DNA of 34,033 bases from positions 1 through 34,033 of the forward strand of contig SCTZ01000136.1 in assembly GCA_004297765.1 (NCBI GenBank). The letters are read 5' to 3'. The position numbers and the translations under genes are program-made. The notes under the pieces are model-generated. The model was not told the origin of the DNA. It made no database searches and saw only the letters and a program-made list of their open reading frames with translations. Below are positions 7,924 through 15,465 of the stretch, one piece after another; the first letter of the stretch is position 1; every line of letters begins with the position of its first letter. This DNA comes from Chloroflexota bacterium (GTDB lineage: Bacteria; Chloroflexota; Dehalococcoidia; FW602-bin16).

Positions 7924-8952
7924 CTAGCCGATAAAGAACAGTACTACCAGGACGATGGCAGCGGCAACTGTCAGCGCGGGCAATACCGTACCCGCCGAGT
8001 CGGAGCTGCAGTCGTGCAGGAGGCGCTCGACGCGCTCTCGCAGCAGCGTTCTGCGGGCCGTGCCTTCCCACAGGCGCACCGATAGGCGGACGTCCTCCAC
8101 CACCTCGGCCAGATTGGGCGCACGTCCATTGGCGGCTCGGTCGATCTTGAGCAGCGCTGAGCCGAGGGCTAGATGCAGCCCGGTACGCTCGGCGGCCCAT
8201 CGATCACATGATCGTTCCGCGTGCACGGACATCTGCCAGTAGGCCCAGGTCACGGCCGGGTTGAACAGCAGCAACGCCCGCGCCAGGAAGGCTAGATAGC
8301 CAACCCATGTGTCATGGCGCTTGATGTGCGCGCACTCGTGCGCAATCACGGCCTCCAACTCCTCCTGGTCCAGGATGCGGATGAGTTGCTCGCTGAGCAT
8401 GATCGTCGGTCGAAGGAGACCGCTCACCGAAGCCACCGGCTCGCCACGGCAAACCACCATCAGGCGCGGGGAAAAACCAACGGCCGTGCCCACGCTCTGG
8501 CTGGCGGCGCTTCCTCTGCTGCGTAGCTCCACATCGACAGTCGGTTTCCATCGCTGGCGCCGCGGGCCAATGAAGCCGGCCACCCCCTCGTAGGCAAATG
8601 GCACGACCGTCAGGAGTGCCAGGGGGACGACGACCCAGACGACCCAGACGAACTTGCCCGAGGTCAGATAGAGCCAGCCATTCGGGCGGAGCAGGGGCAC
8701 CTGCTGCCGAAGGCCGCTGTCCCCTCCAAACCCGATCTCGTAGAACGCCATTGCGAGTGGCGGCAGTACCACCGAGAGGAAGGCCAGTCTGCTGCTGAGG
8801 TTGGAGGATCGCGTGGGCCAAACACGGGCCACGCCTTGGACCACGACCACGGAGACGAGGGAGACCAGAATTGCGTGTGCCCAGTAATTACCCAGGAAGG
8901 CTAGCCACCCAGTCATCATATGCCATCTGGCGGCGTCCGTTAGCACGAGCAT
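7924..8952 (-). CDS. M56-family (BlaR1-like) membrane zinc metallopeptidase
   Basis: The protein has 342 residues with membrane segments near 22-42, 55-72, 100-128 and at the C-terminus (about 322-341). The zinc-binding HECAH motif is at 205-209, with a downstream AERSCD (Glu246, Asp250) that supplies the third ligand in this family. In BlaR1/MecR1 this domain cleaves a transcriptional repressor in response to an outside signal. Here no penicillin-binding sensor domain follows, and no BlaI-type repressor gene is nearby. The gene starts 33 bases after the cytochrome b gene with a GAGGGGAG site and is probably the last gene of that operon. A role in quality control or processing of the cytochromes is possible but speculative. 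Confidence 0.88.
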   Translation of the reverse strand: MLVLTDAARWHMMTGWLAFLGNYWAHAILVSLVSVVVVQGVARVWPTRSSNLSSRLAFLSVVLPPLAMAFYEIGFGGDSGLRQQVPLLRPNGWLYLTSGKFVWVVWVVVPLALLTVVPFAYEGVAGFIGPRRQRWKPTVDVELRSRGSAASQSVGTAVGFSPRLMVVCRGEPVASVSGLLRPTIMLSEQLIRILDQEELEAVIAHECAHIKRHDTWVGYLAFLARALLLFNPAVTWAYWQMSVHAERSCDRWAAERTGLHLALGSALLKIDRAANGRAPNLAEVVEDVRLSVRLWEGTARRTLLRERVERLLHDCSSDSAGTVLPALTVAAAIVLVVLFFIG

Positions 8953-8985
8953 GTTCCGCTCCCCTCGTCTCCTCGACTTATGGTT

Positions 8986-9771
8986 CTACACGGAGGATGG
9001 CTCGTCCCCGGTCACGACCGGCTTAGGCGTTGATTCTTGCTCGTGCAGTAGCTCGGCCACAGGTGTGCCAAGGGCGCGAGCGTATTCCAGTGGATGCTCC
9101 TCGACCATCCGCTCGCGGGATACCTTGCCCGTGAAGATGCTGACATCGCCTGGGAAGTTCACCGGGCTCAGATGCGTGCCGTAGAGGTGCCAGACCACAA
9201 TGACCAGGAAGGCAAACAGAGCCTCCCCGCTGTGTGCCTCCTTAGCGGCTGGCACGAACTCGCCTGGCAGGATCAGGGTGAGTTGGGACGGAAACCACAG
9301 GACGATCCCGGTCACGATCATGATCGCGGTGCCCAAGACGACGCCCCAATACTCGAACTTCTGCCGAGGGTCATAGCGATCGAGGAGAGGCTTGTGGTTG
9401 GAGAAGCCCAGGCAGTAGCGCAATGTCGCGATGGCGTCCTTTACATCGCGCAGGCCGGGCACCATATGAGGCTTCTGGTTACCTCGCACTACGCCGAGCA
9501 CGATGTACGCGACGTGATAGAGAGACTGCAGGACGAAGACGGTCGCGACGATCCGATGGATGATACGGGTGGTCTCGATGCCGCCTAAGGATACGATAAT
9601 CCAGGCGGCCACATCGTTCTGCGCGAATTTCTGCGGGAGACCCGTCACGCACAAGGACGTGAAAGTGATGATCAGGAGCAGATGCTCCAGGCGTTGTCCT
9701 CTATTGAACCGCACGAACTCTTCCGCTTGTTGTGTTCCATGCGGCTGGGTTTCTATGGCTGGTCTGTTCAT
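8986..9771 (-). CDS. Cytochrome b-type membrane subunit, copy 2
   Basis: Integral membrane protein of 261 residues with four main hydrophobic segments, resembling di-heme cytochrome b subunits such as formate dehydrogenase gamma and cytochrome b561. Candidate axial histidines are His30, His72, His86, His180, His195 and His200, all conserved in the paralogue at 11097-12083. It probably takes electrons from menaquinol and hands them to the multiheme cytochrome encoded directly upstream. The ATG at 9771 has GGAGGG at the right distance; a TTG 30 bases earlier does not. The C-terminal motif SIFTGKV followed by EEHPLEY is shared with the paralogue. No iron-sulfur or molybdenum subunit accompanies it. 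Confidence 0.88.
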   Translation of the reverse strand: MNRPAIETQPHGTQQAEEFVRFNRGQRLEHLLLIITFTSLCVTGLPQKFAQNDVAAWIIVSLGGIETTRIIHRIVATVFVLQSLYHVAYIVLGVVRGNQKPHMVPGLRDVKDAIATLRYCLGFSNHKPLLDRYDPRQKFEYWGVVLGTAIMIVTGIVLWFPSQLTLILPGEFVPAAKEAHSGEALFAFLVIVVWHLYGTHLSPVNFPGDVSIFTGKVSRERMVEEHPLEYARALGTPVAELLHEQESTPKPVVTGDEPSSV

Positions 9772-9797
9772 CGAGATTCCCTCCAGCTTGGCCCGGC

Positions 9798-11060
9798 TCA
9801 ACGGTTTCTAGCCATACGCCACAGATCAAGCAGAATATGGAGCATCAATCCGCCCATTATCCCTGGGATCAGGATCCAATAGTAGACTCGGACTAAGTAG
9901 ACGAGAGAGGCCTTCTGCAGGCTGGGCTCGTAGTGAGAAAGCCAGGCCGCCGGGAAGTTCTCGCTCGCGTCGGGATGGCATTTCTGGCAAGTGCTGAGCA
10001 GGTTGGCACGGACTACAGACGATTCCGGGTCGTTCGCTCCACGAATGTCGTGGATGCCGTGGCAGTCGATACAGAGGGCCTTCTCAGTCCAAGCTGGCTT
10101 GTTCTCCTTTGAGACCAGGAAGGTCGTTTTCCCATGGAAGTCGTTTAGGTAAGTCTGCGTCACGTTGGCCGAGATGCCGTACTTCTTCATCAGTTCCTCG
10201 TTGCTGTGGCATCCCGCACAGAGATCGGTCGAGTTGAGTCGGAAGCTGGCCGAAACGGCCTTTTGGATACTGTGGACGCCGTGGCAGGTGGTGCAAGTCG
10301 GCACGTCTCCGTTGTTCTCGTCGCGGAGGGCGGAGCCATGCACGCTGTTGCTGTAATCCTGATAGATTGTGGTATGGCAAGTGCCGCAGGCCGCGCCCAT
10401 CGCCGCCCGCTGCTCGCTGGCGCTCTTCACTGTGTGAGCACCGTGACAATCGGTGCACACCGGACCCGCCTGCTCTCCGCTGGACAGGGCCTGAAAGTGG
10501 ATGCTGTCCAGCGACTTGGTGTAGTTCGTGAAGTGGCAGCGCTTGCAGGCCTCGTAGTGAGCGATGGTGTAGCTACGCTGACTGGCAATCTTGATGTTGG
10601 GATGAGGGAAGCTCGAGATGGTCGTGTGACAATCGGTACACGCCAGCCGACTTCCGTGCACTGAGCTCGCATACCCCTGGGGATCGATAAAACCACTGAA
10701 CATCTGTCCCGTGTCGGTCCGCACCCTCACATCGTCCTTGTGGCAGCCGAGGCATTCCGCTGTGCCTTGAACCAGCCCACTCGGCATAGCCGAGGGAGCT
10801 GACCCGCTCGCTTCAGCGTGGCAGGTAGTGCATGTGGATGCTGGCCGCCCGGCATGGCTAGGCGTGAGGGGCGGAGTCGACGTTGGTCCGTGACAGATGG
10901 AGCAGTTCTCTCTGCCCTTCAGGAGATGTGGGATCTGCGGGGGCGGCGTGGCCGCCCATGTCACCGTGCTTCCCCAGATCACCAGACCCAGAGCAGCCGC
11001 GACTAGCAGCCACGCCCCCTTGATGACGTTTGTCCTTGACCCTAGCGGGCTCCTCTGCAT
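9798..11060 (-). CDS. Membrane-anchored multiheme cytochrome c, eleven CxxCH motifs
   Basis: The protein has 420 residues. An N-terminal signal or anchor helix (about 15-36) is followed by an extracytoplasmic region with eleven CxxCH heme sites beginning at 53, 77, 103, 141, 172, 202, 225, 256, 281, 330 and 358. A C-terminal membrane helix (about 388-412) then ends in a short basic tail. Extra histidines in SVHG, DFHG and HGIH patterns probably act as second axial ligands. It most likely accepts electrons from the cytochrome b encoded 26 bases downstream and passes them outward. The last 80 residues match the nine-heme paralogue at 12067-13218. An AAGGGG site precedes the ATG. Confidence 0.92.
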   Translation of the reverse strand: MQRSPLGSRTNVIKGAWLLVAAALGLVIWGSTVTWAATPPPQIPHLLKGRENCSICHGPTSTPPLTPSHAGRPASTCTTCHAEASGSAPSAMPSGLVQGTAECLGCHKDDVRVRTDTGQMFSGFIDPQGYASSVHGSRLACTDCHTTISSFPHPNIKIASQRSYTIAHYEACKRCHFTNYTKSLDSIHFQALSSGEQAGPVCTDCHGAHTVKSASEQRAAMGAACGTCHTTIYQDYSNSVHGSALRDENNGDVPTCTTCHGVHSIQKAVSASFRLNSTDLCAGCHSNEELMKKYGISANVTQTYLNDFHGKTTFLVSKENKPAWTEKALCIDCHGIHDIRGANDPESSVVRANLLSTCQKCHPDASENFPAAWLSHYEPSLQKASLVYLVRVYYWILIPGIMGGLMLHILLDLWRMARNR

Positions 11061-11096
11061 TGAACAGCCCCTTTCGATCGCGAACTATCAGCCAGG

Positions 11097-12083
11097 CTAC
11101 CCGGGTTCCTTCCCTTCGCTATGGTGCTCTTGCCTGGCTGGGGCCTCCTTGCCCTCGCCTGCGCCAAGCGCCTGGCCTCCGGGCGCACTGGCGGGATTAC
11201 CCTCGTCCGGTTGCGACGACGCGGCCTGTGGAGAGGGTGGCAGGGGATCCGTCTGTGATGCAGCCATGGCCGCTGGCTGCTGCTCCTTGCCGGTAGTGTC
11301 AGCTTTCTCCGGCTCCGTTTGGATGGCCTTCCGCACAGCTACCCGCTGCATCCGTTCGTAGTCCAGGGGGTGCTCCTCCTTGTACCTGTGGAGAGGCACC
11401 TTTCCTGTGAAGATGGACGAGTTGAAGGGGAAGACCGCTGGCGCCAGATGAACATAAAAGAAGTGGACAATGAATATCCACCCCACCGCCAGGAGGGCCT
11501 CATCACTATGGGCCGTCAGAGCGATAGGGATGACACCTCCACCGAATACTTTGCTGGCCTCGACCGGAAACATTAGGACCAGGCCCGACCCGCCGATGAT
11601 GGCGATACCCCAGAAGACCGCCCAGTAATCGAACTTCTCCAGGTAGCTGAACTTGCCGAACTTCGGTCGCTCGTGCACAAGTCCGAAGTAGTATAGGAAC
11701 ATCTGGATACCATCACGGAGGTCCTTGGGCATTGGAATCATCGCCAATGGTTGCAGCTTCCTACCGATCAGGACACCGTAGGTAAGGTATGTAATATGGT
11801 ACACGCCATCGAAGAGCATGGTGACGGCGGCGATGCGGTGGACGAGCTGGACGATCTCCAGTCCACCCAGACTGGTGATAATCCAGGCACTGACTCCGAA
11901 CATGCTCGTCTTCTGAGGTAGGCCCGTAAAGGCCAACGTCAAAAAGGTGGTGAACATCAGGATGTGCTGAATGCGCTGGTGCACATCGAACCGCTTGACG
12001 TATTGTTCTTGCTCCAGTGATTGGGTCTGCTTGGTTGGCGCCAGGATTGCTGTTCTTTGCATTCGATCAACGCGCGTGGTCAT
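11097..12083 (-). CDS. Cytochrome b-type membrane subunit, copy 1, with extended C-terminal tail
   Basis: The 328-residue paralogue of the 8986-9771 protein shares the membrane core (GLPQK, SAWIITSLGG, HRIAAV) and the conserved histidines His40, His82, His96, His192, His207 and His212. It differs by about 80 extra C-terminal residues rich in Pro, Ala, Glu and Gln (from about 250 on), which look disordered. The start overlaps the end of the nine-heme cytochrome gene by 17 bases, so the two are translationally coupled. Probable function is quinol oxidation linked to its cytochrome c partner. A strong GAGGAGGG site precedes it. Confidence 0.88.
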   Translation of the reverse strand: MTTRVDRMQRTAILAPTKQTQSLEQEQYVKRFDVHQRIQHILMFTTFLTLAFTGLPQKTSMFGVSAWIITSLGGLEIVQLVHRIAAVTMLFDGVYHITYLTYGVLIGRKLQPLAMIPMPKDLRDGIQMFLYYFGLVHERPKFGKFSYLEKFDYWAVFWGIAIIGGSGLVLMFPVEASKVFGGGVIPIALTAHSDEALLAVGWIFIVHFFYVHLAPAVFPFNSSIFTGKVPLHRYKEEHPLDYERMQRVAVRKAIQTEPEKADTTGKEQQPAAMAASQTDPLPPSPQAASSQPDEGNPASAPGGQALGAGEGKEAPARQEHHSEGKEPG

Positions 12084-13218
12084 CTCGCCCTGCCCTCCTC
12101 TCTTTTCTGCGGTTCACCGCCCAGCGCAGAATGTCCAGCTCCACGTGGAGAACGCCAAAGGCCACCACGCTGGTCGTCAGGTAGAAGAAGAATCGCTCTG
12201 CGTAGTGTACCACCGGGAACCAGTCCCGAGATGGCTCCTCGTGTCCCATCCAGCCGGCCGCGAACTTCTCATCGGCTCCCGGATGGCATTTGGCGCAACT
12301 GTCGGCCACCTGCGTCGTCTCGACGCTGGCATTCTGCTGCGGTCCGTGAACTGGCTGTACCCCATACGTGCCGTGGCAGTCGGTGCAGGTAGCCGCGTTG
12401 TCCTTGACTCCCAGCGTGATAGCGCGTCCGTGGAACGTGTTGAGGTACGTCTCCAGCGGCTTGGGATGACAGCGGCCGCAGGTCTCCGCCTGTTGTTTGG
12501 GTGACATGACGGACTGCAGGTCGTCCACCCGCTGGATGGAGTGTGGCGAGTAATCCGGGGTATGGCAATCCAGGCAGTTGGCTGCGTCCGTCCGTCCGGA
12601 CTGAACCAGCTTGCCATGAACACTCAGCTTGTAAGTGTCGGTGACGTTGTTGTGGCACTTTGCACACGAATCCTGCGCTGTCTTGAGCGCAGAAGCCTTC
12701 TGCACGCCGTGGGATCCGTGGCAATCGGTGCATGTGGCAGCCTTCAGGTCACCACTGCCGTTGGCTCGCCCATGCGAGCTAGTAGCATATGCCGCCGCCT
12801 CGGCCTGGTGACAAGTCTCACAGGACTTGGCCCTAATCACGGTGTAGCTTCGAAGCGTCAAGGTCTCCGTGACGAGCGTGCCCATCTCCTCTGTATGGCA
12901 ACTGAGGCAGAGAAGCTTGTCCCCATGGACCGAACCCTGAAACACCTTGGGGTCCAGGTAAAGAGAGAGTTGCTCCCCATTGGAGAGCTTGCTCACTCGC
13001 CCTACCGTGGTATGGCACTGCAGACAGATGGCATTCTTCTGTGCAACCTCCTTGGGGTCCAGTGTTGACACCGGACGGGATCGGGCCCCGGCGGACTGGG
13101 CTGTGCGGGCGTCTTTGTGGGTTTTGCTCTGGTCCTGGGGCCAGAAGCCGAGCACCAGGATCAAGACGCCCAACAGCATCCCCAGGACGACAACTAATGC
13201 GGTTAGCATTCTGCGCAT
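12067..13218 (-). CDS. Membrane-anchored multiheme cytochrome c, nine CxxCH motifs
   Basis: The protein has 383 residues with an N-terminal hydrophobic helix at about 5-25. Nine CxxCH motifs begin at 65, 104, 133, 163, 185, 215, 247, 278 and 308, and a C-terminal membrane helix lies at about 342-366. The final heme and membrane part (CHPGADEKFAAGW, then a helix with LHVELDILRWAVNR) is homologous to the eleven-heme cytochrome downstream. It is the first gene of the five-gene cytochrome operon. The start at 13218 is chosen because AAGGGAGAG sits just upstream; the frame extends back to an ATG at 13254 that has no such site. It probably relays electrons between its cytochrome b partner and outer acceptors. 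Confidence 0.92.
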   Translation of the reverse strand: MRRMLTALVVVLGMLLGVLILVLGFWPQDQSKTHKDARTAQSAGARSRPVSTLDPKEVAQKNAICLQCHTTVGRVSKLSNGEQLSLYLDPKVFQGSVHGDKLLCLSCHTEEMGTLVTETLTLRSYTVIRAKSCETCHQAEAAAYATSSHGRANGSGDLKAATCTDCHGSHGVQKASALKTAQDSCAKCHNNVTDTYKLSVHGKLVQSGRTDAANCLDCHTPDYSPHSIQRVDDLQSVMSPKQQAETCGRCHPKPLETYLNTFHGRAITLGVKDNAATCTDCHGTYGVQPVHGPQQNASVETTQVADSCAKCHPGADEKFAAGWMGHEEPSRDWFPVVHYAERFFFYLTTSVVAFGVLHVELDILRWAVNRRKERRAGRDDHAR

Positions 13219-13545
13219 GATTGCACTCTCCCTTCCAGAGAGTCGACTGTGCATCCTCTCCGGGTGTTGATGTTGCCGTCGCGGATCGAACTCAATCCGG
13301 CAGGTCGGGATATCGAGCTATCGGCGGAGTGCCATGCGTAGAGAGCAGGTCGAACCTGATCCGGCTCGCACCTACGACAGAACTGATGTCCAAGGGGTTC
13401 ATGAATGTTCTCCTCGAGAGTAATAGAATCCACAGGTCTTCTATTCAGGCTGCCAGCGGCTCGATGCACGGGATTCCCCGACGGGTGGGCCCGGGAGCAA
13501 TCCAGGGCACCCCATGTCAGCCGCCTGCACGACTCGTGATCGGTC
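13219..13545. other. Gap upstream of the cytochrome operon
   Basis: The roughly 330-base spacer between the cytochrome operon and the 74-residue membrane protein shows no convincing gene. It should hold the operon promoter and operator for one of the two response regulators, but I see no clear -35/-10 pair on the minus strand. Confidence 0.4.
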
Positions 13546-13770
13546 CTAGAAACCGGCTGTCAGTCTCAGGATTGCGATCGCGAGTAGACCAGCGATGATG
13601 ACCGCCAAGACGGCCGCCACGGCTGAAAGGTTTACCAGCTTGATGACGCTGTCGAGCATCGTGCCGGCCTGAGCTGCCAGAGAGCCAGCGGCGGTGAAAC
13701 CCTGGGTCATCAGCGGCCCGAGCAAGAGCAGTGCAACGAGCAAGAGTAAAAGCAGACCCACGTGATGCAT
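13546..13770 (-). CDS. Two-helix small membrane protein
   Basis: The 74-residue protein is almost entirely made of two hydrophobic helices (about 4-22 and 46-70), joined by a short region with TAAGSLAAQAG. A strong AAGGGGGGA ribosome site lies 4 bases before the ATG, which supports a real gene. It lies between the receiver-only protein gene (46 bases upstream) and the cytochrome operon, so it may be co-transcribed with the former. No family is recognised. By size and place it could be an accessory of the cytochrome complex or of a kinase. Confidence 0.65.
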   Translation of the reverse strand: MHHVGLLLLLLVALLLLGPLMTQGFTAAGSLAAQAGTMLDSVIKLVNLSAVAAVLAVIIAGLLAIAILRLTAGF

Positions 13771-13816
13771 ATCGTCCCCCCTTTCTGCAGGCGATCGGTC
13801 TGCAATCGTTAGCGGC

Positions 13817-14158
13817 TCAGCCCTTCTGCAGGGCCTCGACCAACTCCTCCGCTTTGCTGGCCACGAAGCGCTGCTTGCGATAGATATCTACAGTGCCGTC
13901 ATTGATGCTCAGGCAGAGGACCTTCACTGAAGGAGTCTCCCGTAGCAATCGCAGGATCAGAGCGCTGTTGTGGGCCGGCAGGTCCGCGCTGTCCACGATG
14001 ACAGCGTCTGGCTCGAGATCGGAGATATGCTCCATGGCGGCGGGCTGGTCCAGGTCGATTCCGATCACGTCCAGTCCCTCCAGCTTCTTCAGGACCTTCT
14101 CTATGCCCTGGGCAAACAGGGACTTGCTGTAGAGTACGAGGACTCGGCTAGTCATCAT
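13817..14158 (-). CDS. Receiver-only response-regulator-like protein, acidic pair missing
   Basis: The 113-residue protein has the receiver pattern: VLVLYSKSLFAQGIEKVL at the start, PDAVIVDSADLP with Asp56 at the phospho-acceptor position, then VKVLCLSINDG. The N-terminal acidic pair that binds magnesium in normal receivers is replaced by Leu-Tyr-Ser-Lys, the switch Thr/Ser lies in a CLSIND context, and no output domain follows. It may be a pseudo-receiver that binds or titrates a kinase or regulator rather than being phosphorylated. Two adjacent ATGs (14158 and 14155) are possible starts. The frame extends to 14275 without better signals. Confidence 0.75.
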   Translation of the reverse strand: MMTSRVLVLYSKSLFAQGIEKVLKKLEGLDVIGIDLDQPAAMEHISDLEPDAVIVDSADLPAHNSALILRLLRETPSVKVLCLSINDGTVDIYRKQRFVASKAEELVEALQKG

Positions 14159-14524
14159 GCTGCACCACCCCGTGGTCGTTTCGCCATCATCCACCAATAG
14201 ATCGCGCTGTCCCCAGGTCTCGCCGCGATTCCGGGTGATGGGGCTGCCCCCTGTCTCACCCTCCAGCAGTATCACTTATCCTCATCCTTATCGTACGGGC
14301 TTCCGGCCAACGATGCATCGGTCGGTAGCTTCACTTCCAGGGACTATAAAGGGACCAGGTTTGAGGGGGAAAAGGTTAGGAAAAGGTTGCACAGAGGTAG
14401 AGCCGAAGACCCACGCGGAGCGACGCGCGCCTAGACCTTTGGTACCAGAGGGGAAAGTTAGGCAGGATTCCTTAACAGCGGGAGCTATAGCGATTAACAA
14501 AGGCTAACCAATGGAGCAATCACG
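14159..14524. other. Gap upstream of the receiver-only gene
   Basis: No gene is supported here. The stretch 14340-14400 is purine-rich (repeated GGTTAGGAAAAGG-like runs) on the plus strand. The promoter of the receiver-only gene should lie here on the minus strand, but no consensus pair stands out. Confidence 0.35.
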
Positions 14525-14710
14525 CGTAGTGGCGGACGGCTCTGTCCGCCAGGGGTGGCGGGGCCCGGCCTTGATCTTGTCACAGACGCCTGTACGCTGG
14601 GACAAATGCGGTCAGCCGATATAGACGCATTTACGAACAAACGACAGCGCCCCCCAGCGCCGCAACCTGCCCTGCCCCACCTCTGGCGGACAGAGCCGTC
14701 CGCCACTACG
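14525..14710. repeat. MITE-like element with 35-bp terminal inverted repeats
   Basis: The 186-base element starts CGTAGTGGCGGACGGCTCTG and ends with the complement of the same sequence. The pairing runs about 35 bases with a single mismatch near the inner edge (AGGGGTGG against AGAGGTGG). Each end is itself a hairpin (GGCGGAC/GTCCGCC). The roughly 115-base interior has no coding capacity and no transposase. No obvious target-site duplication is seen. It is probably mobilised in trans or an old remnant. Confidence 0.85.
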
Positions 14711-14766
14711 TGGGCTAGGATCGTTGCTCAGAATGATGCATCGATGTCGCATGGCAAAACGCCAGA

Positions 14767-15465
14767 CTAATGATCGTTCCCGTTGTCACGCGGAATGGAA
14801 TCGCGAACCAGACCCTCGCGTAGGGCATAGGCCGCTGCCTGCACTCTATTCTGTAGCTGGAGCTTCTCCAGGATATTGTGCACATGATTTTTCACGGTGC
14901 GCTGACTGATACACAGCCGATTGGCGATCTCTTTGTCCGGCGCGCCGTCGCTGAGGAACTGGAGAACCTCGCGCTCGCGTCGGGTCAGGCTGTCCCCCGC
15001 CCCGTGGTCGCCCTCGGTTTCATGATTCTGATGGCGGCTCAGTTGGGCGAACTCGGAGAGCAGCTTGCGCGCCATGGTCGGGGAGATGGGAGCCTCTCCC
15101 TGGAAAACGCCCTCCAGCAGCTCGAACAACTCTGTGGCCTTGAGTGTCTTCAAGAGGTAACCTTCGGCGCCGTTCTTGACGGCCTCGAAGAGATCGTGGT
15201 CATCCTCCGAGACGGTGAGCATCACGATGCGGGTGTGCGGCAGTTCTCCCTTGATCAGCCGCGTGGCCTCCAGTCCGTCGACACCGGGCATGTTGATGTC
15301 CATCAGGATGAGATCCGGCACCAGCTCGCGCGCTTTTTCGAGAGCCTCAGCTCCGTTCGCGGCTTCGCCCACGACATCGATCCCCTCCTGGGACGAGAGT
15401 AACCCAGCGAGCCCCTGGCGAAAGAGTGCGTGATCGTCCACCAGCAACACTGTCGTGTTGTTCAT
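14767..15465 (-). CDS. NarL/LuxR-family response regulator
   Basis: The 232-residue protein has a receiver (1-120) with Asp10-Asp11, Asp56 in LMDINMP, Thr in MLTVSED and Lys in LLKTLKA. A LuxR-type helix-turn-helix follows at about 165-225 (LTRREREVLQFLSDG, NKLC-type recognition helix in RTVKNHVHNILEKL). A polar linker of about 25 residues (HQNHETEGDHG) joins the two. Its start overlaps the stop of the kinase gene by 4 bases, so the two form a pair. The regulator probably controls the flanking cytochrome genes, by position. Confidence 0.93.
   Translation of the reverse strand: MNNTTVLLVDDHALFRQGLAGLLSSQEGIDVVGEAANGAEALEKARELVPDLILMDINMPGVDGLEATRLIKGELPHTRIVMLTVSEDDHDLFEAVKNGAEGYLLKTLKATELFELLEGVFQGEAPISPTMARKLLSEFAQLSRHQNHETEGDHGAGDSLTRREREVLQFLSDGAPDKEIANRLCISQRTVKNHVHNILEKLQLQNRVQAAAYALREGLVRDSIPRDNGNDH

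Noticed and set aside
13221..13598. 125-residue plus-strand frame in the gap upstream of the cytochrome operon
   Set aside because: It has no ribosome site, no recognisable domain, and it runs into the opposite-strand membrane peptide gene.
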